From: Candidatus Merdivicinus faecavium
Lineage (GTDB): Bacteria; Bacillota; Clostridia; Oscillospirales; Ruminococcaceae
Direction of reading: 5' to 3'
Assembly (NCBI GenBank): GCA_018716285.1
Contig: DVKD01000042.1
Coordinates: 1 to 38,635 of the forward strand
DNA length: 38,635 nucleotides
The notes beneath the pieces were generated by a model, which did no database searches, was not told the DNA's origin, and saw nothing but the letters and a program-made list of their open reading frames with translations. This document shows positions 31,834 through 38,635 of this stretch, piece by piece. A program made the position numbers and the translations under genes. Within the stretch, counting starts at the first letter, position 1. Every line of letters begins with the position of its first letter.

Positions 31834-33195
31834 TTGATCAACAATTTATCAGACATCATGGAAACCATTACCATGATCCAGCAGGAGAACCTGGACATCC
31901 GCACCACGACGATGGGCATCTCCCTCCTCGACTGTGCGGACAGCGACATTGCCCGCTCCTGCCAGAAGGTTTATGACAAAATCTGCCGCAAGGCGGAGCG
32001 CCTTGTGAAGACCGGCGAGGAGATCGAGCGGATGTACGGCATCCCGATCGTCAACAAGCGGGTTTCGGTCACCCCGATCGCCCTGCTCCTCGCGGCGAGC
32101 GGCGGAAATCCGGTGGAATACGCAAAGACCCTCGAGCGCGCCTCCCAGACCATCGGGGTCAACTTCATCGGCGGCTACTCCGCGCTGGTGCAGAAGGGCT
32201 TTGCCGCCGGGGACGAGGCGCTCATCCGCTCCATCCCCGAGGCGCTTTCGGTGACCGAGCACATGTGTTCCTCGGTAAACATCGGCTCCACCAAGACCGG
32301 CATCAACATGGACGCGGTCGGGATGATGGGCCGGATCGTCCGGGAGACGGCCGAGCTGACCGCCGACCGCAGCTGCATTGGCGCGGCCAAGCTGGTCGTC
32401 TTCTGCAACGCGCCGGAGGACAACCCCTTCATGGCGGGCGCCTTCCACGGGCCCGGCGAGCCGGACTGCGTCATCAACGTCGGCGTTTCCGGACCCGGCG
32501 TCGTCCGGGCGGCCCTCGCGAAGCTCGATAAGGGGGCCAACCTGACCGAGGTGGCCGACCTCATCAAAAAGACCGCCTTCAAGATCACCCGGATGGGGCA
32601 GCTCGTCGGCACCGAGGCGTCCAGGCGGCTCGGCGTGCCCTTCGGCATCGTCGACCTCTCCCTCGCCCCCACTCCGGCGGTCGGGGATTCGGTCGCCCAC
32701 ATCCTTGAGGAGATGGGCTTGGAAACCTGCGGCTGCGCCGGCACGACGGCCGCCCTCGCCCTCCTAAACGACGCGGTCAAGAAGGGCGGCGTCATGGCCT
32801 CCTCCCACGTCGGCGGGCTTTCGGGCGCCTTCATCCCGGTCTCCGAGGACGCGGGCATGATCGCGGCGGCTGAGAAGGGCGTTCTGCGGATCGAGAAGCT
32901 CGAGGCGATGACCGCCGTCTGCTCGGTCGGCCTGGATATGATCGTCATCCCGGGCGAGACGACCGCCGAGGTCATCTCGGCCATTATCGCCGACGAGGCG
33001 GCCATCGGCATGGTCAACTCCAAAACCACCGCCGTCCGGGTCATCCCGGCCATCGGCAAACAGGTCGGGGAGACCCTCGAGTTCGGCGGGCTTCTGGGCA
33101 GCGGCCCGGTCATGGCTGTCAACCAGGTCAGCCCTGCGACCTTTATCCACCGCGGCGGGCGGATCCCCGCTCCGCTTCAGAGCCTCAAAAACTGA
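31834..33195 (+). CDS. UPF0210 / PFL family protein (DUF711)
   Basis: A 453-residue conserved cytoplasmic protein, distantly related to the pyruvate formate-lyase fold; activity not established. It opens [33 protein letters not shown], the family's characteristic start, and carries [26 protein letters not shown] and [10 protein letters not shown]. The start is TTG at 31834: the family begins M-I-x at exactly this point and AAAGGA lies 9 nt upstream. It follows the ACT gene by 22 nt. Confidence 0.93.
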   Translation: MINNLSDIMETITMIQQENLDIRTTTMGISLLDCADSDIARSCQKVYDKICRKAERLVKTGEEIERMYGIPIVNKRVSVTPIALLLAASGGNPVEYAKTLERASQTIGVNFIGGYSALVQKGFAAGDEALIRSIPEALSVTEHMCSSVNIGSTKTGINMDAVGMMGRIVRETAELTADRSCIGAAKLVVFCNAPEDNPFMAGAFHGPGEPDCVINVGVSGPGVVRAALAKLDKGANLTEVADLIKKTAFKITRMGQLVGTEASRRLGVPFGIVDLSLAPTPAVGDSVAHILEEMGLETCGCAGTTAALALLNDAVKKGGVMASSHVGGLSGAFIPVSEDAGMIAAAEKGVLRIEKLEAMTAVCSVGLDMIVIPGETTAEVISAIIADEAAIGMVNSKTTAVRVIPAIGKQVGETLEFGGLLGSGPVMAVNQVSPATFIHRGGRIPAPLQSLKN

Positions 33196-33222
33196 GCCCG
33201 GATGACGTGAGGAGGAGCTGCG

Positions 33223-33939
33223 ATGCGTTTATTTCTCGTCCGCCACGCGGAAAGCTACAGCAACACGCAGGGCCGGATGATGTCCTCCACCGACCTTGAC
33301 CTGACCGAGAAAGGGCTTGCCCAGGCGCGCGCCGCGGGGGCGGCGCTGTTTTCCCAGCTGGATGGCAGGCGCTTTGACGCCGTTTTCTCCAGCACCCTGC
33401 TGCGGGCCCGCCGGACTGCCGAGATGATTCTCTCCGCCTGGCAGGGGGAAAGCCCGCCCGTCCGGGCGCTCGCCTGCCTGCGGGAGATGGAGCTCGGGCG
33501 GCTGGAGGGCCTGACCTGGGAGGAGCGCGCCGAGCGCTTTCCGGATATTGAGACGGACCGCGGCCTTTCGGCCCTGCGCGCGCCGGGCGGCGAGTCCTAC
33601 GAAGATTTGCTGCGCCGGTGCGCGGAATTCTGCGAAGAGCTGGCTGCCCTGCCGGAGAATGCCCGCGTCCTGACGGTTTCCCACGGGATCACGCTGCGGG
33701 CGCTGGTCAATTTCCTGCTTATGCGGCCGGATGGGGACGTCAACTTCCTCAACTGGCCGGAGAACACGGCAATCACCGAGCTGGAGTGGCTGCCGGGAAA
33801 GCCCGGGCGTTTGCTGCGGCTCTTTGACGACAGTCATCTGCGGGAGACGGGTTTGGCTTCCCCCGATTACGAGGAGTGGGGGCTGTTTGCGGAGCGGGAC
33901 TACCTCTCCCTTCGGCAGCAGCCGGATGAAAATCTGTAA
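33223..33939 (+). CDS. Histidine phosphatase (phosphoglycerate mutase-like) family protein
   Basis: A 238-residue member of branch 1 of the histidine phosphatase superfamily. The N-terminal FLVRHAES contains the RHG-like catalytic Arg7-His8 (RHA here), with the second-arginine region SSTLLRARRTAEMI, the glutamate in CLREMELGRLEGLTW and the second histidine in TVSHGITLRALVNFLL. Substrate is not determinable; relatives include phosphoglycerate mutase, alpha-ribazole phosphatase and broad phosphatases. GGAGG precedes ATG 33223. It is co-directional between UPF0210 and VanW. Confidence 0.9.
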   Translation: MRLFLVRHAESYSNTQGRMMSSTDLDLTEKGLAQARAAGAALFSQLDGRRFDAVFSSTLLRARRTAEMILSAWQGESPPVRALACLREMELGRLEGLTWEERAERFPDIETDRGLSALRAPGGESYEDLLRRCAEFCEELAALPENARVLTVSHGITLRALVNFLLMRPDGDVNFLNWPENTAITELEWLPGKPGRLLRLFDDSHLRETGLASPDYEEWGLFAERDYLSLRQQPDENL

Positions 33940-33956
33940 AAATGGAGGGACTTCCC

Positions 33957-34808
33957 ATGTCACGCCGCCTGTTCTGCGAGCTGGGCCCCTGGGCCTACCG
34001 CATCTCCACCCGCAAGGAGATTTTTTTGCGGGACTGCCGCGATCTGTTTTCAGGGGCGCATTTTTCGCGGGAGCGGGCGGACACCCTCCTGCCGACTGTG
34101 GTCTACCGCCACAGTTCCCTTATCCGGCGCAAGCTCGGGGAGGTCGACACGGTTTTGCAGGAAAATAAGGCGGAAAACCTCCGCCTCGCCATCCCGCATG
34201 TGAGCGGCATCCTGATTAAGCCGGGGGAGACCTTTTCTTTCTGGAAGCTGGTGGGCGACTGCACCGCGAAAAAAGGCTACCGGGAGGGGCTGGTCATCAA
34301 AGGCGGGATGCCGGACCGGGGCGTCGGCGGGGGGATGTGCCAGTTTACCAACCTCCTGCACTGGATGGCCCTTCATTCGCCGCTGCAAATTGCCGAGCAC
34401 CATCACCACAACGGCGTCGACCTCTTCCCCGACTATGGGCGGAAGCTGCCCTTCGGCTGCGGGACCTCCATCCTCTATAATTACCGGGATTACCGCCTTT
34501 ATAACCCCACCGGCCAGCCTTTCCAGTTTGTGGTCTGGCTGGATGAAACCGACCTAAACGGCGAGCTGCGCACCACCCGTCCCCTCGCGCAGCGCTGGCA
34601 CATCCGCGAGGATGAGGCCTGGTTCGAGGAAGGGGCGGACGGCGCCCTTTACCGCCACAACAAGATTTACCGCCGGACCATCGACGCAAAGACCGGCGCG
34701 CAGCTCTGCGAGGAGCTGCTCCTCGAGAACCGCGCGCGGGTGATGTACGGGCGGGAATTTGTGCCGGAGGAGAAGATTCGGCGCGCGGATTGCCCCGCAG
34801 ACGCATAA
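33957..34808 (+). CDS. VanW family protein
   Basis: A 283-residue VanW-like protein. VanW was named from vanB-type glycopeptide resistance clusters, but its function is unknown and stand-alone copies are common in Clostridia. The core domain is clear: AIPHVSGILIKPGETFSFWKLVG, GYREGLVIKGG, GVGGGMCQFTNLLHWMALHSPL and HHHHNGVDLFPDYGR. No signal peptide is visible. ATG 33957 is chosen because GGAGGGA is 6 nt upstream, while the ATG at 33942 would overlap that site. No vanH, vanX or vanRS genes are nearby and the ddl is D-Ala type, so resistance is not implied. Confidence 0.92.
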   Translation: MSRRLFCELGPWAYRISTRKEIFLRDCRDLFSGAHFSRERADTLLPTVVYRHSSLIRRKLGEVDTVLQENKAENLRLAIPHVSGILIKPGETFSFWKLVGDCTAKKGYREGLVIKGGMPDRGVGGGMCQFTNLLHWMALHSPLQIAEHHHHNGVDLFPDYGRKLPFGCGTSILYNYRDYRLYNPTGQPFQFVVWLDETDLNGELRTTRPLAQRWHIREDEAWFEEGADGALYRHNKIYRRTIDAKTGAQLCEELLLENRARVMYGREFVPEEKIRRADCPADA

Positions 34809-34834
34809 AAACGCCTTCCCAGAAAAGGGAAGGC
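34807..34834 (-). terminator. Terminator hairpin after the VanW gene, T-tract on the minus strand
   Basis: GCCTTCCC (34813-34820) pairs with GGGAAGGC (34827-34834). On the minus strand it is followed by G and five Ts (34811-34807); on the plus strand there is no T-tract. It would stop minus-strand transcripts arriving from the ABC exporter genes. Confidence 0.65.
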
Positions 34835-34934
34835 ATCAGCCTGTCGGAAAAGAGAATATGGTCTGGCAAATTGTACAAAGGGGTGTGGTTTGCTGACGCA
34901 AATGAGCCGTGGATAAAGTTTGGAAAATTCTAAC

Positions 34935-35134
34935 CCGTCATTTTGCAACCAAAATGACGGCGCGGGGTCATCCGCGGCGGGTCTGCACGTCATGAATTGA
35001 TACATCAATTCATGACTCCGCTTTTTTCTTTTTGTTCGCGCCCCGGACGCGAAAAGTAAGGTTCCGCCCATTGCGATGGGCGGCCAAAGGCTCTGCCTTT
35101 GGAATCTGCCGCCGGTCGTGAACTTGTTCACGAC
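34935..35134. repeat. Array of six perfect hairpins
   Basis: Successive stems, all perfect: 34935-34960 (10 bp, CCGTCATTTT), 34989-35016 (12 bp, GTCATGAATTGA, followed by TCCGC and TTTTTT), 35035-35053 (6 bp), 35064-35083 (8 bp, CCGCCCAT), 35084-35102 (8 bp, CCAAAGGC) and 35115-35134 (9 bp, GTCGTGAAC). No gene is seen in 34809-35296. It lies between converging operons. Confidence 0.65.
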
Positions 35135-35214
35135 ATGAAACAAGGCGGGCGAAAACTTTCCGTTCTCTTTTTTGCACAGTTTTACTTTTAAAAGAGGTTT
35201 TTCGACACTCTGAA

Positions 35215-35240
35215 GCAGGGGCTTTAGCCCCTGCTTTTTT
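35215..35240 (+). terminator. Rho-independent terminator, plus strand
   Basis: GCAGGGGCT and AGCCCCTGC form a perfect 9-bp stem with TT loop, then six Ts. It ends plus-strand transcription from the VanW operon after about 400 nt of 3' untranslated hairpin array. Confidence 0.88.
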
Positions 35241-35296
35241 ATGAAAGGTATTTGGAGAATGGCGCCGTTAAGCCGGCGTGACGACAAATGGCCGCC

Positions 35297-36853
35297 TTAT
35301 TTGTTATTCAGCTCCGCACAGTTTAAAATGTCCTTGCAGGCAAAGCCGATGACGGCCGCTGCCAGCAGGTTCCACAGGAAGGTGACCAAAAGCCCCGCTG
35401 CCGTCCCGGTGAATATCCCGGCAACAATGCCCAGAATAATGCCCGGCGCGGCGACAACCAGAAGAATCAGGAAATACAGGGTAAACAACAGGATTTTGTT
35501 GACCATGCCCCCCAATACCCGTTCCGCCAGGATATTCCCGGCAATGTACAGAAGCCCGTAGCCAATCCGGGCGACAACCATGGCGGCAATGACCCAAGGC
35601 TCCGCCCCAACGATAAGCCCCACCAGCACCATGAGAACCACCGCTTCGGCGGCAATGGTCCGCACCTGTTCCCGGCAGATGGCCAAAAGCTTCCGGAAAG
35701 CCGGCTGAGGCGCCATGTACACATAAGGGAGGGTCAGTTCCTTGACCCACCGGCCGGTCATCATGGTGAAAAACTGGAAATAGGTGGCCAAAGCAAAGAG
35801 AATGGCCGCCCCTGCCTCCCGTATAAACAGGCTCATCAGCAGCAGGCACCCGCCCATAATCAGGCTCATGCCGTCAAAGAGGAAAATTTTCGCCCGGCGG
35901 TTTTCCAGCTTGTGCTTGTAGTAGAAGGCATCCGCGCCCTTGCCCCGGCCCAGGCCGGTTTTCCCCACCTTGATGTTTTTGGGCAGGACGTCCTGCATTT
36001 TCCCCTCTTTTTTGGCGGTAATGGCGGAATGGGACGCCTCCGTGGCCTGGAGCACATCCTCGTAAAAATCCGCGTCCGTTTTAATAATCAGCAGAAGCAG
36101 CGCGGCTATAAATAAAAGGAGCAAAATAAGCCCGCCAGCCGCCGTCGGAAGGTTCTGCCCCACAAATCCGCCTACGGCGTTGGCTGCCCAGCCTCCGGCA
36201 GGAATCAGCAGGGTCAAGGGGGAATTGGCGGCGTCAATCAGCCGTTCCAGCCAGCTGCCCTCTGAGAGGAGCAGAGGGGCCGCCACAGCCAGGACCGACA
36301 AAGCGACGCAGCCCCAGTAAATTTTTTTCGCCAAGGCTTTCCGGCCGTCATCCCCGGCGGACAGGGAATAGAGAGCCATAGAGGTGAGCTGGGCGCAGAA
36401 GATAATTAAGGCGTACCCCAGCAGAATCACCAGCAGGCCCCCGATGCTCAGGCCGAACAGGTTGTGGAGCCAGCTGTACTGGAAAATCAGGAAAAATCCC
36501 AGCAGAACGGAAGTGCCCATCTGGCGCACCAGGCCGTAAAGCAGCACCCGCCGGTTGGAAATGGGGGAGGAAAAGAGCAAGCTCACATCCGCCATGGTGT
36601 AAAAGCTGGCCCCGGAGGCCAGGCCGTTGTGGGCCACCATGAAAAACATCAGGGCGTAAAAGGCCAAAACCATGGCCGACAGGTAGGAGGGCGGCAGGAG
36701 TTCTTCGGCATTGACCGGCGCGCTGCCCCCCAGCAGCATGAATCCCAGCAGCGCCACCACCAAAATGGCGCTTACCAGCTGGGAGGGCCGGTGCAGCAGT
36801 TCCTTCACCTGGTTTTTTAACTGGGTGAAAAAGAGATAGCGCAGGCTGCTCAT
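35297..36853 (-). CDS. Putative ABC exporter permease
   Basis: A 518-residue polytopic membrane protein with about ten to twelve helices. It resembles the putative ABC exporter membrane family: N-terminal YLFFTQLKNQVKELLHRPS, then SFYTMADVSLLFSSPISNRRVLLYGLVRQMG, the coupling-like segment common to these exporters. A central soluble loop (about residues 255-305) with KKEGKMQDVLPKNI precedes the second membrane half. The substrate is unknown. Its ATG overlaps the stop of the ATPase gene by 4 nt, so the two form one transporter. Codon choice differs from genes left of 34.8 kb. Confidence 0.85.
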   Translation of the reverse strand: MSSLRYLFFTQLKNQVKELLHRPSQLVSAILVVALLGFMLLGGSAPVNAEELLPPSYLSAMVLAFYALMFFMVAHNGLASGASFYTMADVSLLFSSPISNRRVLLYGLVRQMGTSVLLGFFLIFQYSWLHNLFGLSIGGLLVILLGYALIIFCAQLTSMALYSLSAGDDGRKALAKKIYWGCVALSVLAVAAPLLLSEGSWLERLIDAANSPLTLLIPAGGWAANAVGGFVGQNLPTAAGGLILLLLFIAALLLLIIKTDADFYEDVLQATEASHSAITAKKEGKMQDVLPKNIKVGKTGLGRGKGADAFYYKHKLENRRAKIFLFDGMSLIMGGCLLLMSLFIREAGAAILFALATYFQFFTMMTGRWVKELTLPYVYMAPQPAFRKLLAICREQVRTIAAEAVVLMVLVGLIVGAEPWVIAAMVVARIGYGLLYIAGNILAERVLGGMVNKILLFTLYFLILLVVAAPGIILGIVAGIFTGTAAGLLVTFLWNLLAAAVIGFACKDILNCAELNNK

Positions 36854-37551
36854 GCTTCCACCGCCTTCCCCTCGGTAATATCAAAGAACAGCTTTTCCAG
36901 GGAGTCCCCGTCCTCGCCGTTTTGCTTAGTGGCGGCAAAGGAACCGTTCATCATAATGTGGGCCGTATCCCAGAAATCCTCCACGCTGTCCAGCATGTGG
37001 GTGCTGATGAGGACGCTGCATCCGTCCGCCCGCAGTTCCTGAAACACTTCCTTCAGTTCCTTGATGGCGTGAGGGTCCAGGCCCACCATGGGCTCGTCAA
37101 AGATAATGGCTCGGGGCTTCGGCAATAATGCGCAGCAGATGCTCACCTTTTGCTGCATCCCCTTGGAAAGCTCTTTGCCCAGTTTGTCCGCCTTGTCGGC
37201 CAGCTCAAACCGTTCCAGGAGCTTCTGGGCGCCGGCCTCCCAGTCCGGCAGCTCGTAAGCCCGGGCGATAAATTCCAGGTGCTCGGACACTGTCAGCAGG
37301 TCATAAAGGGCCGGCATTTCCGGGACGTATCCCAGCCGCCGTTTGGCGTCCAGGGTTTTATTGCCGAAGTGGTCGATGGCAATTTCCCCCTGAAAGCGCA
37401 GAAGGCCGGTGATGCACTTGATGATGGTGGATTTCCCCGCGCCGTTTGGCCCCAGCAGTACGGCGATGCGCCCATCGCCTACGGTAAAGCTGATGTCGTT
37501 ATTGGCGGTGACCTTTCCATAGCGTTTGGTGACATGAGATACGGTAATCAT
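36850..37551 (-). CDS. ABC transporter ATP-binding protein
   Basis: The ATPase partner of the adjacent permease. The 233-residue protein has ITVSHVTKRYGKV, Walker A GPNGAGKST, Q-loop region RRLGYVPEMPALYDLLTV, signature LSKGMQQK (a variant of LSGGQ typical of exporter-type ATPases), Walker B IIFDEPMVGLDP and H-loop ISTHMLDSVE. AAGGAG is 7 nt from ATG 37551. The 4-nt overlap with the permease start indicates coupling. Function is probably export or resistance to an unknown compound. Confidence 0.93.
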   Translation of the reverse strand: MITVSHVTKRYGKVTANNDISFTVGDGRIAVLLGPNGAGKSTIIKCITGLLRFQGEIAIDHFGNKTLDAKRRLGYVPEMPALYDLLTVSEHLEFIARAYELPDWEAGAQKLLERFELADKADKLGKELSKGMQQKVSICCALLPKPRAIIFDEPMVGLDPHAIKELKEVFQELRADGCSVLISTHMLDSVEDFWDTAHIMMNGSFAATKQNGEDGDSLEKLFFDITEGKAVEA

Positions 37552-37662
37552 ACGGAAACTCCTTTTCGTTTTGTTGGCTTTTTCATTATAGCGGATAAAG
37601 GAATCCCCGTCAATCAAAATCCCGTCAAATGTCGCTTTTCCAGGCCGAAACCATCATTTTCC

Positions 37663-37691
37663 TTGCTTTTCTGACAGGAATCCGGTATAAT
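37663..37691 (+). promoter_or_regulatory. Predicted promoter of mscL
   Basis: TTGCTT (37663-37668), 17-bp spacer, TATAAT (37686-37691), 38 nt before ATG 37730. Confidence 0.7.
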
Positions 37692-37729
37692 GAGGAAAAA
37701 GGCTTTGAAAACTTAGAAAGGACAGGAAT

Positions 37730-38218
37730 ATGAAAATTTGGAAGGAATTTAAGGAATTTGCCTTTAAAGGGAATGTCATCAGCCTGGCTGTCGGCGTTGT
37801 TATCGGTAACGCCTTCGGCAAAATCACCACATCCCTGGTCAACGACATCATTATGCCTATTTTCGGCTGGATGACGGCCGGGATGGAGTTTAAGTCCTTA
37901 AAATGGGTGCTGTCCCCGGCGGTATTGGACGAAAGCGGCAATGTTGTTACCGCAGAAGCCGCCATTACTTATGGAAATTTTATCCAGAACGTAGTGGATT
38001 TCCTAATTATTGCGTTCTGTATCTTCATGGCGGTGCGGCTCATGAACAAAGCCGCCGCGGCCGCTACCAGCGCCGCCGAAAAGCTGCATCTGAAAAAGGC
38101 GGAGGAAGCATCGGCAGAGGAGGAGAAGCCCGCCCCGCCGCCTGCTCCCACGGAAACGGAGCTTTTGGCGGAAATCCGGGACCTGCTGAAGGGTAAGGAG
38201 GAATCCTCCGGTGAATGA
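37730..38218 (+). CDS. mscL: Large-conductance mechanosensitive channel MscL
   Basis: A homopentameric membrane channel opened by tension to release solutes during osmotic downshock. The 162-residue protein begins [25 protein letters not shown] (amphipathic N-helix and pore helix TM1), has [13 protein letters not shown], a periplasmic loop to about residue 82, TM2 ([20 protein letters not shown]) and a charged cytoplasmic helix ending [13 protein letters not shown] Pro/Ala/Glu-rich insert ([10 protein letters not shown]) before the last helix makes it slightly long. AAAGGACAGG precedes the ATG. It overlaps the next gene by 8 nt. Confidence 0.97.
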   Translation: MKIWKEFKEFAFKGNVISLAVGVVIGNAFGKITTSLVNDIIMPIFGWMTAGMEFKSLKWVLSPAVLDESGNVVTAEAAITYGNFIQNVVDFLIIAFCIFMAVRLMNKAAAAATSAAEKLHLKKAEEASAEEEKPAPPPAPTETELLAEIRDLLKGKEESSGE

Positions 38219-38635
38219 TTTTTATCAGAACCTAAATCAGCAGCTGGAGGCGCTGACGGAGGGCTGTACCGTACTCACTTCCAACCTGGCCAACAGCGCG
38301 GCATTGCTTTTTGAAGAGCTGGAGGGCGTCAATTGGGCGGGATTTTACCTTCTGCGGGAAAATACGCTGCTTCTGGGGCCTTTCTGCGGACGGCCCGCCT
38401 GCCTGGCAATCCCCCTGGGCAAGGGCGTTTGCGGGACAGCCGCTAAGGAAGGGCGCGTCCTGTTGGTTCCGGACGTTCACAAGTTTCCGGGGCACATTGC
38501 CTGCGACAGCCGCAGCCGTTCGGAAATCGTCCTGCCTCTCATCCGGGATGGACGGCTTTTGGGGGTGCTGGATATTGACAGCCCTGCGGAAAACCGCTTT
38601 TCGGAGGAGGACCGGGAAGGGCTGTCCCGTTTTGC
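38211..38635 (+). CDS. msrC: Free methionine-(R)-sulfoxide reductase (GAF domain), C-terminus cut
   Basis: Reduces free methionine-R-sulfoxide with thioredoxin, an oxidative-stress repair role. The visible 141 residues form a GAF domain with [30 protein letters not shown] and [19 protein letters not shown]. Cys64, Cys74 and Cys98 match the spacing (10 and 24) of the catalytic cysteines in E. coli fRMsr (84, 94, 118). The start is GTG at 38211 with GGAGG 9 nt upstream; it overlaps mscL by 8 nt. The gene runs off the window. Confidence 0.9.
   Translation, partial: MNDFYQNLNQQLEALTEGCTVLTSNLANSAALLFEELEGVNWAGFYLLRENTLLLGPFCGRPACLAIPLGKGVCGTAAKEGRVLLVPDVHKFPGHIACDSRSRSEIVLPLIRDGRLLGVLDIDSPAENRFSEEDREGLSRF

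Noticed and set aside
33957-34808. Vancomycin resistance cluster
   Set aside because: Only VanW is present. There is no vanH, vanX, vanR, vanS or D-Ala-D-Lac ligase, and the window's Ddl has the tyrosine omega loop of D-Ala-D-Ala ligases.

Overview
The window looks like a chromosomal segment of an endospore-lineage Clostridia, most likely a high-GC Oscillospiraceae/Ruminococcaceae-type gut anaerobe. The basis is a spoIIGA-sigE sporulation locus, Firmicutes-style Shine-Dalgarno sites, frequent TTG and GTG starts, a pst-phoPR locus, a walJ/rlmH neighbourhood and a VanW protein. Species cannot be named from the sequence. No tRNA, rRNA, CRISPR array, prophage or insertion sequence was seen.

Layout. 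1-3.4 kb: aroK (cut by the window edge), an SH3-bearing amidase with a long structured leader, an EEP-family phosphoesterase and a DegV protein. 3.5-9.5 kb: the phosphate block pstS-pstC-pstA-pstB, then phoP-phoR with their own promoter; phoU is absent. 9.5-14.5 kb: a small duplicated-domain protein of unknown function, spoIIGA-sigE, a D,D-carboxypeptidase homologue that has lost two of its three active-site motifs, and ApbE. 14.5-20.2 kb: a region of nested hairpins, then ddl-murI-DUF1934-argS and ychF. 20.3-26.5 kb is accessory in character: a fused sugar-permease-like membrane protein without visible EAA loops, an XRE-type protein whose helix-turn-helix core is missing, a DUF3048 lipoprotein coupled to a Gfo/Idh/MocA oxidoreductase, an orphan small membrane protein and a WbpB-like oxidoreductase. 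26.8-31.2 kb, minus strand: murA-walJ-rlmH-typA. 31.5-34.8 kb, plus strand: ACT protein, UPF0210 protein, histidine phosphatase, VanW. 34.8-35.24 kb: an array of perfect hairpins between convergent operons. 35.3-38.6 kb: an ABC exporter pair, mscL and a partial free-methionine sulfoxide reductase, with visibly different codon choice.

How they work together. Much of the window serves the cell envelope: precursor synthesis (MurA, MurI, Ddl), remodelling (amidase, carboxypeptidase homologue, WalJ), and envelope stress or osmotic control (VanW, MscL). The phosphate block is a self-contained uptake and sensing unit. SpoIIGA-SigE is the mother-cell sigma activation pair.

Most worth checking: the amidase leader or small RNA, the missing canonical start and long overlap of spoIIGA, the degenerate carboxypeptidase, the HTH-deleted regulator, the fused permease relic, and the two nested-hairpin regions. 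I did not find one clear new multi-gene system; the new-looking signals are mainly structured non-coding DNA and degenerate or fused proteins.
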